Of a DNA stretch of 64,000 nucleotides, positions 12,404 to 22,136 are shown piece after piece. The first letter of the stretch is position 1, and the number at the start of each line of letters is the position of its first letter. Below the pieces are notes generated by a model that saw nothing but the letters and a program-made list of their open reading frames with translations, did not search any database and was not told the origin of the DNA. The DNA comes from Candidatus Streptomyces philanthi (GTDB lineage: Bacteria > Actinomycetota > Actinomycetes > Streptomycetales > Streptomycetaceae): assembly GCA_018114805.1 (NCBI GenBank), contig CP073042.1, forward strand, positions 5,253,501-5,317,500. The letters run 5' to 3'. A program made the translations under genes and the position numbers.

Positions 12404-13924
12404 ATGGGCACTGCGGAAGCGACGTCGCTCGATCGGGTGGTCAACACGGACCGATACCCCCTGCTGGATCTCGCTGGGCCCGTCGGACGGTCCGTGGTGG
12501 ACCGGGCACGGCGCGAGCTGGCCTCGCTCGGCTGCACCGTGCTGCCCGACTTCGTCCGCCCCGAGCTGCGCGAGGTCCTGCGCCAGGAGTGCGCGGCGCT
12601 CGCGCCCGGGCGTACGCCGACGTCGAGACGGTTAACGTCTACAACGTCGCCGAGACGGCCGACCTGCCGTCCGACCACCCCGGCCGCACGCTCTTCGAGC
12701 GCGGCAACGCGTTCGTCGCCCGGGACCACATCCCGGCCCAGGCCCTCATCAGCCGGCTCTACGCGCACCGGGCGTTCCAGCGCTTCGTCGCCTGCTGCTT
12801 CGCGCTGCCCGAGCTGTACGAACTCGCGGACCCGCTCTCCGGGTTGGTGCCCAACGTCGTGGAGCCGGGCAAGGGCCACCCGTGGCACTTCGACACCAAC
12901 GAGTTCACCGTGAGCATGCTGACCCAGGCGCCACGGGACGGCGGCCTCTTCGAGTTCTGCCCGCACATCAGGTCGGCGCGGTCCGAGAACTTCGACGACG
13001 TGCGGGACGTGCTCGCCGGCCGGGGCGAACGGCTCACCAGACGCCTGTCGCCCGGCCCCGGCGACCTCCAGCTCTTCGCCGGCCGCTACGCCCTGCACCG
13101 GGTGAGCCCGGTGCGCGGCTCCGTCGCCTGCCACTCCGCGATCTTCGCCTACAGCCAGCGCCCCGGCGTCGTCGGCAGCGCGGCCCGCACCCGTCAACTC
13201 TTCGGCCGGGTGCTGCCCGCGCACCTGGCCGCCGACGCCTTCGCGGAGTACGGCGCGGAGACCGCCACCCACACCGTCTCCTTCGACGACTTCGGCGCCC
13301 GGCAGGCCAAGGTCGCTGCGCGTCTCGCCGGACGCGTTCGTACAGCTCGCCTACCAACTCGCGCACCAACGCGCCAAGGGCCGGCTCGGCGCCACGTACG
13401 AGTCGATCGCCACCCGCCAGTACCGGCGCGGGCGCACCGAGGCGATGCGCGTGGTGACCCCGGGGATCCAGCGGTTCGTGGCGGCGATGGAGGACCCGAC
13501 GGCCGACGCCGCCGCCGGTCGTGCCGCGCTGCGCTCGGCCGCCGAGCAGCACGTGGCCCGGGCCAGGGAGTGCCAGCTCGGCCAGGCGCCCGAGCAGCAC
13601 CTGTGGGAGCTGGAGCTGATCCAGCGCCGCCGCGGCACGGAACTCGGCGTCGCCGAGCAGCCCGCGTTGTACCGCAGCCCGGGATGGTTGGTCATGCGGG
13701 ACGACTACCTGAGTACGAGTTCCGCGCCCTCGGCCCACATCCGGTACTTCGGCTTCGGCTCCACCAGCCCCCGTTGCATCGGCGTCGCCTACGTCCTGCT
13801 CCCGGACCGCTTCCACCCCTACCTGAGCACCCCGCGCCCGGTGGCCGACCAGATGCACGCCTTCGCCGCTGAGTTGCGCGGGGCGGTCGAGGAGATGCGC
13901 GACCTGCTGGCCGCGCCGGAGTGA
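12404..13924 (+). pseudogene. Dioxygenase fused to a truncated carnitine/choline acyltransferase
   Basis: The first about 280 residues are a 2-oxoglutarate/Fe(II) dioxygenase of the ArpA / HalD-BesD-like group: GCTVLPDFVRPELREVL, an HFD iron motif in HPWHFDTNEFTVSML, and GDLQLFAGRYALHRV with the second His. The aspartate of HFD is kept, so a hydroxylase is expected rather than a halogenase. From about 13235 the sequence turns into the C-terminal end of a carnitine/choline acyltransferase: VSPDAFVQLAYQLAHQ, TYESIATRQYRRGRTEAMR and YFGFGSTSPRCIGVAYVLLP. About 400 acyltransferase residues including the catalytic His are absent. Two compensating one-base indels (a lost base near 12613, a gained base near 13313) interrupt the frame. 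ATG 12404 has GGAGAGG upstream. Most likely two neighbouring genes joined by a deletion. Confidence 0.7.
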
Positions 13925-14380
13925 GCCGACCGACCGCCCGGCCCTGACCCGCCCCAACCTCCGCGCCACAGCGCCCCGAACCGGCCCGCCACCCCGTGAG
14001 ACGGCCGGTTCCCAAACCGCCCCGCCGCCGCGCGAACCGGCCCGCTCCTCGCCCGGGGGCGGGCCGCCTCGCGTACGGCCCGGCTCGCGCGCCCCGGCCG
14101 CGTGCCCGGCGCGCGGACCCCGTGCGCCGGGCCCGCGTGGGCGCGTGCGACGGTTGGGAGCAGGCAATTCAGCCGTGAGATGACGGGCGTACCAGCTTTG
14201 GGTTAATTTTGCTCACGGAATGCCACGTATTCGATCATGCTCGTGCCCTTCGACGGTGACGAACTCCAGCGGTTCGAAACCCCTGGACGAGGGGCTTTCC
14301 CCGGCCGGACGACGCCAGGGGTCCAACAGGCCACGACCTCACGGACGGGCCGTGACGACAGAAGCGGTGGGAGCCCCACA
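13925..14380. other. 456-bp stretch without a gene
   Basis: The first 230 bp are GC-rich filler. An island around 14190-14240 (TTTGGGTTAATTTTGCTCACG and neighbouring bases) is much richer in A and T than its surroundings and probably contains the promoter of the glycosyltransferase gene. No coding signal, terminator or RNA gene was recognised. Confidence 0.5.
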
Positions 14381-16531
14381 GTGAAGATCGTTTTCCTGAT
14401 CCACAACGCGTACGGCATCGGGGGGACCATCCGCTCGACGGTGAACCTGTCCACCGCGCTGGCCGCTCGACACGACGTCGAGGTCGTCAGCGTGCACCGG
14501 GTCGCCGACGAGCCGCAGCTCACCTACGGCGCCGGGGTGCGGCTGCGCTCCCTGATCGACATGCGCGAGGACAGCCCCGGCTACGAGGGCGAGCACGACC
14601 TGACGAAGCGGCCCAACACGATGTTCCCCGACAAGGGCGTCGACTTCGGCCGGCTGCACTACACCGCGCTGCACGACGAGCGCATCGCCGGCTTCCTGGC
14701 CCGTACCGACGCCGACGTGGTGATCGCCACCCGTCCCATCCTCAACGGCTACCTCGCCCGTTATGGCAAGCCCCACCAGGTGCGCATCGGCCAGGAGCAC
14801 CTCTCGCTCGACGCGCACAGCGACCAACTGCGTACCGACCAGAACACCGCCCTGAGCGACCTCGACGCCTTCGTGACCGTCTCCGAGGCCGACGCCGCCC
14901 AGTACCGCGCGGCCCTCCCGGACGTCACCACCACCATCCTGGCCATCCCCAACGGCGTGCCGAAGGCGCAGATCGAGCCCTCCAACCTGGCCACCCGGGT
15001 CATCGTCTCCGCCGGCCGGCTGGTCGCCGTCAAGCGCTACGACCGGCTCATCAACGCGTTCGCCGCGGTCGCCGACGAGTTCCCCGACTGGACGCTACGG
15101 GTCTACGGCCGCGGCCCCGAGAAGGCCAAGCTGCGTCGGCTGATCGACCAACTGGGCCTGTACGAAAGGGTGTTTCTGATGGGCGCCGTGTCGCTGATCG
15201 AGACCGAGTGGGCCAAGGGCGCGCTGGCCGCGGTCTCCTCGGACATGGAGTCCTTCGGCATGACCATCGTGGAGGCCATGCACTGCGGCGTCCCGGTCGT
15301 CGCCACCGACTGCCCGCACGGCCCTGCCGAGATCATCAGCGACGGTCAGGACGGCCTGCTCGTCCCCCTCGCCCCGACCACCGGCACGGACGTCTCCGCC
15401 TACGCCGCCGCCCTGCGCTCACTGATGTCGGACGACGCGCTGCGCCGCAAGCTGGGCGAGGGCGCGCTCGCCAAGGCGGCCACGTTCGCCCCCGACGTCA
15501 TCGGGCGCCGTTACGAGGAACTGTTCACCACCCTCGGCGAGTGGCGCACCCCGGCCCGCGGCCAGGAGGCCGCGCGCGGCCAGAACACCGACCGCGCGCC
15601 CGAGCGCAAGACCGCGCGCCCCGGCCTGCTGCGGCGGATGCGAGCCGCGCTGCGCGGCGACGAGACGACGCCGGCGCCGGCCGGTGACGCGCCGGCCGAG
15701 GGCGCGGGCTCCGAGGCGCCGCGCACCGTGGCCTTCGCCCGGTCGAGCGCGAACGGCGACATCACCATCCGGCTGGCCGACCTCCCGCCGTGCCCCCTCG
15801 ACTTCGTCGCCCGGCTGCGCCGCGACCCGCAACGCCGGGAGATCCGCGTCCCGGTCCCCGAGGGCGAGGCCGGCGTGCTGCTGAGCCACCGCGAACACGC
15901 GCTCGCCGAGGGCCGCTGGGACTGTTACGTCGCCCCGCGCGACACCCACCACCGCACCCGCCTGACGGCGGCCATCGCCGAGACCGCCCGCCTGATCTGC
16001 GAACCGCCCGCCCGCGACGCCGACGGCCTCGCCCCCTGGGTGCCGTACGCCACCACCGACGGCTTCCTCGCCCTACGGAGCTGGCGGCGCCCCGCCCACG
16101 CCGAGGTCACCAGGGTCGCCGTCGACCAGGACGCGGCCACCCTCGCCGCCCGCGTCCTGGCCCCCACCGACCTCCCGCTGACCTCGGCCACCGTGCACGC
16201 CGCGGCCCGCGAGGACTCCGCGTACGACTTCGACGTCCCCGTCACCGACCTGGGCGAGGGCCGCTTCAGCTTCACCCTCCCCTACGCGGAGGCCCTGCGC
16301 CGCCGCTCCGTGGAACACGACCTGTGGGACCTCACCGTCCGCGCCCCGGGCCGACCCCCCGTTCCGTTGGGCCGCATCACCGGCGACATCGTCGACCGCA
16401 AGAAGACCGACTACGCGCCCCCCGCCCACCACGAACACCCCACCCGCGGCACCACCCGCGTCAAGCCCTTCTTCACAGCGACCAACAACCTGGCTCTGAG
16501 CGTTCGGGACGAGGCGGAGGAGGGGGAGTAG
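14381..16531 (+). CDS. Family 4 glycosyltransferase with a C-terminal extension
   Basis: Retaining GT-B glycosyltransferase of about 716 residues. The GTG at 14381 is chosen because the Rossmann start VKIVFLIHNAYGIGGT follows directly and GGTGGGAG lies upstream; a start at 14237 would add an unrelated leader. The donor-binding half has VSAGRLVAVKRYDRLINAF and MESFGMTIVEAMHCGVPVVA, including the E-x7-E motif of GT4 enzymes. After about residue 385 a charged linker leads to a further 300-residue module of beta-rich appearance that I do not recognise; teichoic-acid-type glycosyltransferases can carry comparable C-terminal domains. No signal peptide or membrane helix is seen, so it should act in the cytoplasm, probably on a wall polymer or exopolysaccharide precursor. 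Confidence 0.85.
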   Translation: MKIVFLIHNAYGIGGTIRSTVNLSTALAARHDVEVVSVHRVADEPQLTYGAGVRLRSLIDMREDSPGYEGEHDLTKRPNTMFPDKGVDFGRLHYTALHDERIAGFLARTDADVVIATRPILNGYLARYGKPHQVRIGQEHLSLDAHSDQLRTDQNTALSDLDAFVTVSEADAAQYRAALPDVTTTILAIPNGVPKAQIEPSNLATRVIVSAGRLVAVKRYDRLINAFAAVADEFPDWTLRVYGRGPEKAKLRRLIDQLGLYERVFLMGAVSLIETEWAKGALAAVSSDMESFGMTIVEAMHCGVPVVATDCPHGPAEIISDGQDGLLVPLAPTTGTDVSAYAAALRSLMSDDALRRKLGEGALAKAATFAPDVIGRRYEELFTTLGEWRTPARGQEAARGQNTDRAPERKTARPGLLRRMRAALRGDETTPAPAGDAPAEGAGSEAPRTVAFARSSANGDITIRLADLPPCPLDFVARLRRDPQRREIRVPVPEGEAGVLLSHREHALAEGRWDCYVAPRDTHHRTRLTAAIAETARLICEPPARDADGLAPWVPYATTDGFLALRSWRRPAHAEVTRVAVDQDAATLAARVLAPTDLPLTSATVHAAAREDSAYDFDVPVTDLGEGRFSFTLPYAEALRRRSVEHDLWDLTVRAPGRPPVPLGRITGDIVDRKKTDYAPPAHHEHPTRGTTRVKPFFTATNNLALSVRDEAEEGE

Positions 16532-16577
16532 GTGCGCTGATGGGACACACGGCGAGCGCCGCGAAGGCCGAGCCGCA

Positions 16578-17897
16578 TCACGCGCTGGGACCGGGCCACG
16601 TCGTGTCGCTGGTGTCGGGCGGTAGGGAAGCGTCCGCCTCGGTCGCCACCCCCTCGGCCGCCCCCTCCCACCAGGCAGTTCGTACGCGGTCCCGCGTCTC
16701 GGCCGCCGGAGTGTCGGAACCGAGGCCGGACCCGTCGGTCGGCTCCGCCGGGCGCTCGGATCGTTCGGTGCCGTATGGCGGGGGCTCGTGGGCGAATATG
16801 TCATCGGGCGCGGTGCCGGGAGGCGGTGCGCTCTCGGCGGCTTCGGACGGGAAGTCGCGGCGCATGCTTTCGGCGGTGGCCTTGTTGCCCGCTGCCTCCG
16901 ACATCCGCGCGAGGCGGTCAACGAAGGCGGCGCGCTCGTCGGACCCGGGGGTGAGCCCCAGTTCGTCCAGCAAGGCCGAGACGTGCTCATGCGGCGCTGA
17001 CTGGTGCCCGTTCCGCTCGGTTGGTCCCGCCGCCCACTCGGCATTGGATTCCGGCTCGGGGTGGCCGAACCCGCCGGCCGGCTCGCCCTCGGCCGGAGCC
17101 TCGGACGGCGCGCACAGATAGCGAAGGGACTCGGGAACCTCCTCACCGTTGGCGACGGCGGAAAGGCATGCCAGCGGCCCCATCATGTCCACGGCGCGCT
17201 CCACCTCGTCCTCATGGCGTGCCAACCACCACACCACCGCGCTTCCGGTAGTGTGCAGGACGTCCTCGCCGAGGTAGGCGCGGAGCTCGCGCTCGTGCTG
17301 CCGGTAGCGCTCGCTGGCGGCGAGGGACTTGTACAGGGCGTCGAGCTCGTCCAGGCCCTGCTGGTCCGCCGGTCGCAAGGTGAGCCGTACGCGTGTGGCG
17401 AAGGCCGTCACCAGGCCCGAACCGTCGATGACCGGCGTTCCCAAAGCGCCCTCCAACCAGTACTGAAGCGAGCCGGAGCGGCTCGGGTGCTCGGCAGCCG
17501 TCGCGCTCTGCACCCGCTGCAAAACGGAGGTGACGGCCAGGCTCGACGGGTTGGCGTGCGAGGCCGCGTTGGCCCCCGCCACGGGCTGCCAGCCCACCGT
17601 CCCGGAGAACAGAAAGGGGAAGTCCGGGACGGCACTGGATACGGGGACGCCCTCCACCACCCTTTCGTAATAAGGAGGTTCAGCCGGAGGGTCGGGTGCG
17701 TCAGGCCGCTGCCCGTACGCGGCAGGAGGTTTCTCCGCCTTCCTTGGTCGGGAGATCGCCCACAGGAGGGCTCCCGCCAGGAGTGTCGGCAGGAGTAGCC
17801 AGACCCAGGATGGCCAACCGAGGGCGACGCTCAGCACGATGAGGACCGCGGCGATCAACCCACTGAGAAACGAGAGTGTCCCGAGGCGGGAGTTCAT
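16578..17897 (-). CDS. Two-helix membrane protein, third gene of the TIR operon
   Basis: Unrecognised protein of 439 residues. Two hydrophobic helices (about residues 8-27 and 29-48) form an N-terminal hairpin, after which a long Pro/Glu/Ala-rich mostly soluble region follows, with a more structured stretch around GVPVSSAVPDFPFLFSG and RQHERELRAYLGEDVLHTT. Its ATG overlaps the stop of the P-loop gene as ATGA, so it belongs to the TIR operon. A membrane protein as last member of a TIR operon could be a membrane-acting partner, but no effector motif is recognised. Confidence 0.7.
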   Translation of the reverse strand: MNSRLGTLSFLSGLIAAVLIVLSVALGWPSWVWLLLPTLLAGALLWAISRPRKAEKPPAAYGQRPDAPDPPAEPPYYERVVEGVPVSSAVPDFPFLFSGTVGWQPVAGANAASHANPSSLAVTSVLQRVQSATAAEHPSRSGSLQYWLEGALGTPVIDGSGLVTAFATRVRLTLRPADQQGLDELDALYKSLAASERYRQHERELRAYLGEDVLHTTGSAVVWWLARHEDEVERAVDMMGPLACLSAVANGEEVPESLRYLCAPSEAPAEGEPAGGFGHPEPESNAEWAAGPTERNGHQSAPHEHVSALLDELGLTPGSDERAAFVDRLARMSEAAGNKATAESMRRDFPSEAAESAPPPGTAPDDIFAHEPPPYGTERSERPAEPTDGSGLGSDTPAAETRDRVRTAWWEGAAEGVATEADASLPPDTSDTTWPGPSA

Positions 17898-19861
17898 GCG
17901 CTCTCCTTCATGCGGCCGATGCCCTGCATGACGTCGATCTTTTGGCAGAACCGAGCAGCGACCCGCTCGCGGTCGAGCCGCTGCGCTTCCGTCAGCGGCT
18001 GTCCGCCGATGAGCGATTGCTTGGTCCAGTCACAGGCCGCGGCGTAGAGGCTGTTCAGTAGGCCGTAGTCACCCGCGGTCGCCAGCAGGAGGACCTGCAG
18101 GATCTGATCGTCCGCGGGACGCCGCAGCAGTGTGGAAAGCCAACGCCGTACGAGCGGGGCCCAGACCGTCGCCGGACGCGCGGTCATGACGGCGCCCCAG
18201 GCCAACGTCAGCTCGCGCCAAGGCGGACCGATGCGCAGTTGCTCGGGGTCGAGGAGTGCCAGCAGGATCTCGAAGCTGCGAGCTGACGTGGGAGTGTCGC
18301 CTACGAGCTGGTCGACCAGTCGCCTGAACACCCGTGGATTCCCCCGCGCCACCTCCGGCAACGCCGCGCGGGCCGCAACCGCCTCCTCGCCCCGCTGCCG
18401 CAGTGCGAGGTGGCGCAGCCGAACTGCCGCCTAGTCGGGGTGGGTGGCCGCCATCACCTTGTGGCAGACGTCGATCAGCACCCGTGCGAGCCCAGCGGTG
18501 ATGTGCCTGTTGGTCGCCCAGCCGTACATCCGAGAGCGGAAGCGCGACCCGTATGCGTCGTGGCTCAGGCCGAGTTCCAGCGTCGCCGCTGCCTCGGCGC
18601 GCAGCCGCCCCGCCGCCGCCGGGCGTGTCTATCTCTCCACGAGCACACACAGGTCGTCAGGGCGTCCGGAGGCCAGGGCCTGTTCCGCGAAACGGGCAAC
18701 AAGGTGCATAACGGGCAAAAAGGTGCATGCGGTTCTCAGACCGGAGTTCCGGCAGTTCCATGCACTGTCCCACCCAGTCTCGGAAACCCGAGCGCAGATC
18801 CGGGAAGTTCTTCCAGAAGTGCTGCCGGATGGCGTGGTCATAGGCGAGCCGAGAGAAACCCACCCGACCGTCGTCCCCCTGACGATGGACAGGTCCGCCA
18901 ATTGCTCACCGAGGCCAACCTGCTCAAGACGCGGGGTTTCGTCCTGGGTGTGCGGCATGATCTGGAGCAGGCTGTGCGCGCCGCTCAGTACGACGTCCGC
19001 CCCGGCGCCGCTGATCATGGTGGCGGTCAGGAGCAAGGCGCGCTCCGAGCCGGTGCGGTGGTTGCGTAGCTCCGTTGCCACCTGCTCGGACCAGTTGGTG
19101 GCCGCGGCGATGGCCTCATCGCGCCACGCGTCGAAGCCCGGACCACACCTCCCACCGTCCCTCGCCCGTACGAGCAGCTCGGCCAGGCGAGCCAGTTCCC
19201 GCATGGGGGCGGTGGTGAACAAGTGCGTGAGGGCGTCGGTGTCCAACTGCTCCGGCTCGAAGTTCGCGCCGCGCACCCGTAGGTAGCGGGCGAAGACGGC
19301 GCGCCCGCGCGGCCGTTCCAAGTGCTCGACCTGCGAGGAAAGCTCCTGGTCGAGTATCCACTGCAGGCCGGCCGGCAGCACGACGACCATGCGGGCACCG
19401 CGCTGTTCGATGATCCCCCGGTAGCGTGTGAGCGTCCGCTGAGCCCTGGCGTAGTCCGCGTCGGTCACGCCCGAGAGGTCGAGCAGGTAACGATCGTCAG
19501 GCGCAGCGTCGAGCGCTTCCTCTTCCCCCTCGGCTGGCAACTCTTCAACCCTGCCGCCAGGCACCGATACGGTCTCCAGCAGCACGGTCGCCGCCGCACG
19601 CCTCCCGCTTCCCGGCGGGCCGTCGAGGAGGACCACCGCACCCGGCGCCCGCAGCCTGTCCCTGGCCCGGCCGTAGTGGCGTGCCGGTACGAAACATCTG
19701 ACCAACTGCCGCCGGTACGCACGCACGATGCGTAGCCGCGCGGCCCCCGTCCGCACGAGTCGTTCGGATGTCCCTTGCCAGATGAAGTTGTACTGGTTTC
19801 CGCTGCCACTGTGTACGGACCCCTGGGTGTCGCTGATCCACGCGTCCTCCCAGCCGCTCAT
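17894..19861 (-). pseudogene. P-loop-like protein with N-terminal RHIM-like motif, decayed
   Basis: After repair about 655 residues. The N-terminus carries DTQGSVHSGSGNQYNF (residues 11-26), a motif shared with the C-terminus of the adjacent TIR protein. A nucleotide-binding-type segment follows, VVLLDGPPGSGRRAAA, where the Walker Lys-Ser/Thr are Arg-Arg; I recall this variant in related Streptomyces proteins. The rest is helical, without named domains. Lesions seen: one base lost in a G run near 18877 (SIVRG to DDGRVGFSRLAYD), a 19-bp tandem duplication at 18691-18728, and two in-frame TAG codons (about 18629 and 18433) around the segment RSRMYGWATNRHITAGLARV. The frame is otherwise well kept down to 17894. 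Overlaps both neighbours by ATGA. Probably the signalling or sensor subunit of a TIR immune module, now broken. Confidence 0.72.
18691..18728. repeat. 19-bp tandem duplication causing a frameshift
   Basis: AACGGGCAACAAGGTGCAT (18691-18709) is followed directly by the same 19 bases with one substitution (18710-18728). On the coding strand this repeats MHL-F/V-AR and shifts the frame of the P-loop gene. A 19-bp copy is not a typical read error, so this lesion is probably genuine. Confidence 0.85.
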
Positions 19862-20673
19862 CGGTTCTTTTCCGCCCGACGCTCGGCCTCGCTCGACTGC
19901 TGCCGCATGGTCCCGCTGTTTTCGCCGGCGACGTAGTTGACGCCCATGCCGTCGCCGGAGAAGCGCGGAGCCAGTTGCTGCTCGTGCGCCTGGTAGAGAT
20001 TGCCGCTGCCGGTGTGCACCGGTCCTTGGGCCTCGCTGACGAACGTCCCCGAGAAGTCCCCGTTGAGGTTGCCGATGCCGCCGCGCTGGCGGTGTTTGAT
20101 GACGTGAGCCCGCACGCGCGCGTGCCCGGCTTGTTCGGCGCCTGACTTCTCATGCTCGTCCAACTCGAACCGCGGATGCGTGTATCCGGTAGCTTGCGCC
20201 GCTGCGGCCAGGTCGGGCACCAGGGAGATGAGGTCGTCCGTCAACCGCGCGAGGTCGGCCTCCGCGTTGCGGTGGTTGAGCCTTCGGTACTGGCAGTCCG
20301 CGAGTTCGCCGAGCGCTTCGGGCAGCTTCCCCGGACTCAATCGTTCGGCCCCGTCGACCAGCAGGGGAATGACGACCACTCCGGTCTCGAACGCCTCCAG
20401 GATCTCCCGCCGAGTCCAGTCGTCCGGCTTCTCCAGCGCGACCTGCCCGTCAGCGTCCCGGGCGTCCATCCAGTCGCGGCCGATCACGGTGAGCAGGACG
20501 CTGCTACGGCGCACGGCCCTGATGATCTCCCGGGGGTACCTGTGCCCCGCTCCGATCGACTTGCTGGCCTTGAACACGTTCTCGCTGCCGAAACTACGGG
20601 ACAGCTCGCGCTCGACAAGCGTGGCCGTGGCTTCCCCGTCACCGGTTCGGTAGTTCACAAAGATCAGGGACAT
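19858..20673 (-). CDS. TIR-domain protein with C-terminal RHIM-like motif
   Basis: Protein of 271 residues. Residues 1-155 are a TIR domain: IFVNYRTGDGEATATLVEREL at the start, the SKSIGAGHRYPREI loop, SVLLTVIGRDWM and DDWTRREILEAFE, with Trp86 and Glu90 at the place of the catalytic glutamate of TIR NADases. After a charged linker come Gly/Asn-rich segments, GNLNGDFSGTF then SEAQGPVHTGSGNLYQ (213-228), the second nearly matching the N-terminus of the next gene product. Such paired short motifs on an effector and its neighbouring signalling protein are the hallmark of bacterial amyloid-signalling pairs. The ATG has AAGGAGC upstream; the stop overlaps the next start as ATGA. Likely role: NAD-consuming or NAD-signalling effector of an abortive-infection-type system (inference). 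Confidence 0.85.
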   Translation of the reverse strand: MSLIFVNYRTGDGEATATLVERELSRSFGSENVFKASKSIGAGHRYPREIIRAVRRSSVLLTVIGRDWMDARDADGQVALEKPDDWTRREILEAFETGVVVIPLLVDGAERLSPGKLPEALGELADCQYRRLNHRNAEADLARLTDDLISLVPDLAAAAQATGYTHPRFELDEHEKSGAEQAGHARVRAHVIKHRQRGGIGNLNGDFSGTFVSEAQGPVHTGSGNLYQAHEQQLAPRFSGDGMGVNYVAGENSGTMRQQSSEAERRAEKNR

Positions 20674-20954
20674 GGCAAAGCTCCTTCTGTACGGTGCTGG
20701 ACACTTCCGTGCGCTGACGGAAGGCGGAAGCGCGGCGCACTTGACTCGCTACTCACCGTGCTGCCCGAACGAGTCGCGGTGCGCGTCGGGGAGTGCGGTG
20801 ACCGACGCGCCGCGTGTAACGGCAAATCAGGGATAGGGTGCCCGCCGCGCCGCGGCGCGCGTGTGCTCCGTGCCGCATGTCAGACGGCGCGGAGGGACGG
20901 CTAGCCGGTGCGCAAAGCTCGCACGAGGGCGGGCTGAAGGCTACGCACGGCGGG

Positions 20955-22136
20955 CTAGGCGCGGAAACGAGAGAGCTCCTTGTCGAGCCGACGGACGTCC
21001 GTACGTACCGTGGCTGAGGGAACGATCTCCATGAAGGTGAGCAGATCCCGGGCCACGGCACAGGATTGCTCGATCTCACCTGCGGCCGCATGCGCCAATG
21101 CCCTGCGCAGGCCATAGCGCGTGCGCGTACGCAGCGCATGGGACGGGGATGCGGCGGCACTCTGTGTCAAGAGCCTCAGCGGCCTCTCGCGGCCGACCCA
21201 ACTCGTAGAGACACCAACCCGTCACGTCACCATGGCCGCCGGGTCCGCGAGGTGCGTGGGCCCCAATACGGGGGCCTCGCTGTCGTCCTTCTCGGCCTTG
21301 GCGAGCAGAGCTCGCGCCCGTTCGAGTCCGCGCAGGCAGGCGCCCTCGTCACCGGCGAGCGCGTGGCCCTGTGCCTCTCGCTGTGCGGCCAGCCCGCGAA
21401 CGGGCGGTGGCGAGGCACTCCGCTGGGCCTACTGGGCCAGTGTGATGGTCTCCTGCGCTGCTCCGCTGTACATCGTGACGAGTGCCTGGCGAACCAGAGC
21501 ATACTCCGCGAGGCGGTCATCGCCGCCTGCCTGGGCCAGCTCCACCGCCTCGGCCGTCCATCGCAGGGCCGCGACCTCGTCGCCGGCCTCCTGCTACATC
21601 CAGCCGGTGTACTCGGCGAAGTGTGCCGCGGTGACCAGCAGGCCAGCCCGTGCTGTGCCCGTGGACGCGGCGGCGAGCCCCGTGACCGTGGCCGTCTGTG
21701 CGTGTAGCGCGGGGAGCAACACCGCCGGGGAGATGCTCTGACCCAGGCGCCGCATGTGCTGGAACTGATCACGAAACACGGCGATGGTGGGGAGCGCCAC
21801 CTCCTCACCGTGACTGGTCGGCCCACCACCGGCGATCCCCATCCCCAGTAGCGAGCCGACCCCGGTGGCGATCGCGTCTCGCCGAGCCGTGGGCAGCCGG
21901 CCCCCACCCTCGGGGCTCGCCGCCGGAGGGGCAGTCGCGCGGAGCAACCGGTCCTCCGCACCGAAGAGCACAGCGCACTGACGCGCCAACGACGCCGTGG
22001 GGCGCTTGTTGCCCCGCTCGGTCTTACTGAGATGAACTTTGCTTTAGTTAACGGATCGCGCGAGCTCTTGGAGTGTCATGCCGGCCGCCAGGCGCAGGCG
22101 GCGCAGCTCCGCGCCAAAGTTTGACGGCACTTCCAT
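20955..22136 (-). pseudogene. XRE-family regulator with TPR-like C-terminus, multiply disrupted
   Basis: The N-terminus reads MEVPSNFGAELRRLRLAAGM, TLQELARSVN, then TAA at 22044-22046, then SKVHLSKTERGNKRPTASLA, a clear helix-turn-helix in which a residue (Tyr in relatives I recall) has become a stop. The frame continues with a Streptomyces-style regulator body: RRDAIATGVGSLLGMGIAG and FAEYTGWM, TAG (21594-21596), VAALRWTAEAVELAQAGGDD, TAG (21429-21431), then RGLAAQREAQGHALAGDEG. A 5-bp tandem duplication GTCACGTCAC at 21221-21230 shifts the frame before TGWCLYELGRPREAAEAL. The last part, RTRYGLRRALAHAAAGEIEQ to RFRA, is in yet another frame. So the gene has at least five lesions and is dead; it probably once controlled the TIR operon downstream. 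Confidence 0.8.

Noticed and set aside
12404..13240. Reading the dioxygenase as a halogenase
   Set aside because: The iron motif keeps Asp (HFD); halogenases of this group lack that carboxylate. Hydroxylase is more likely.
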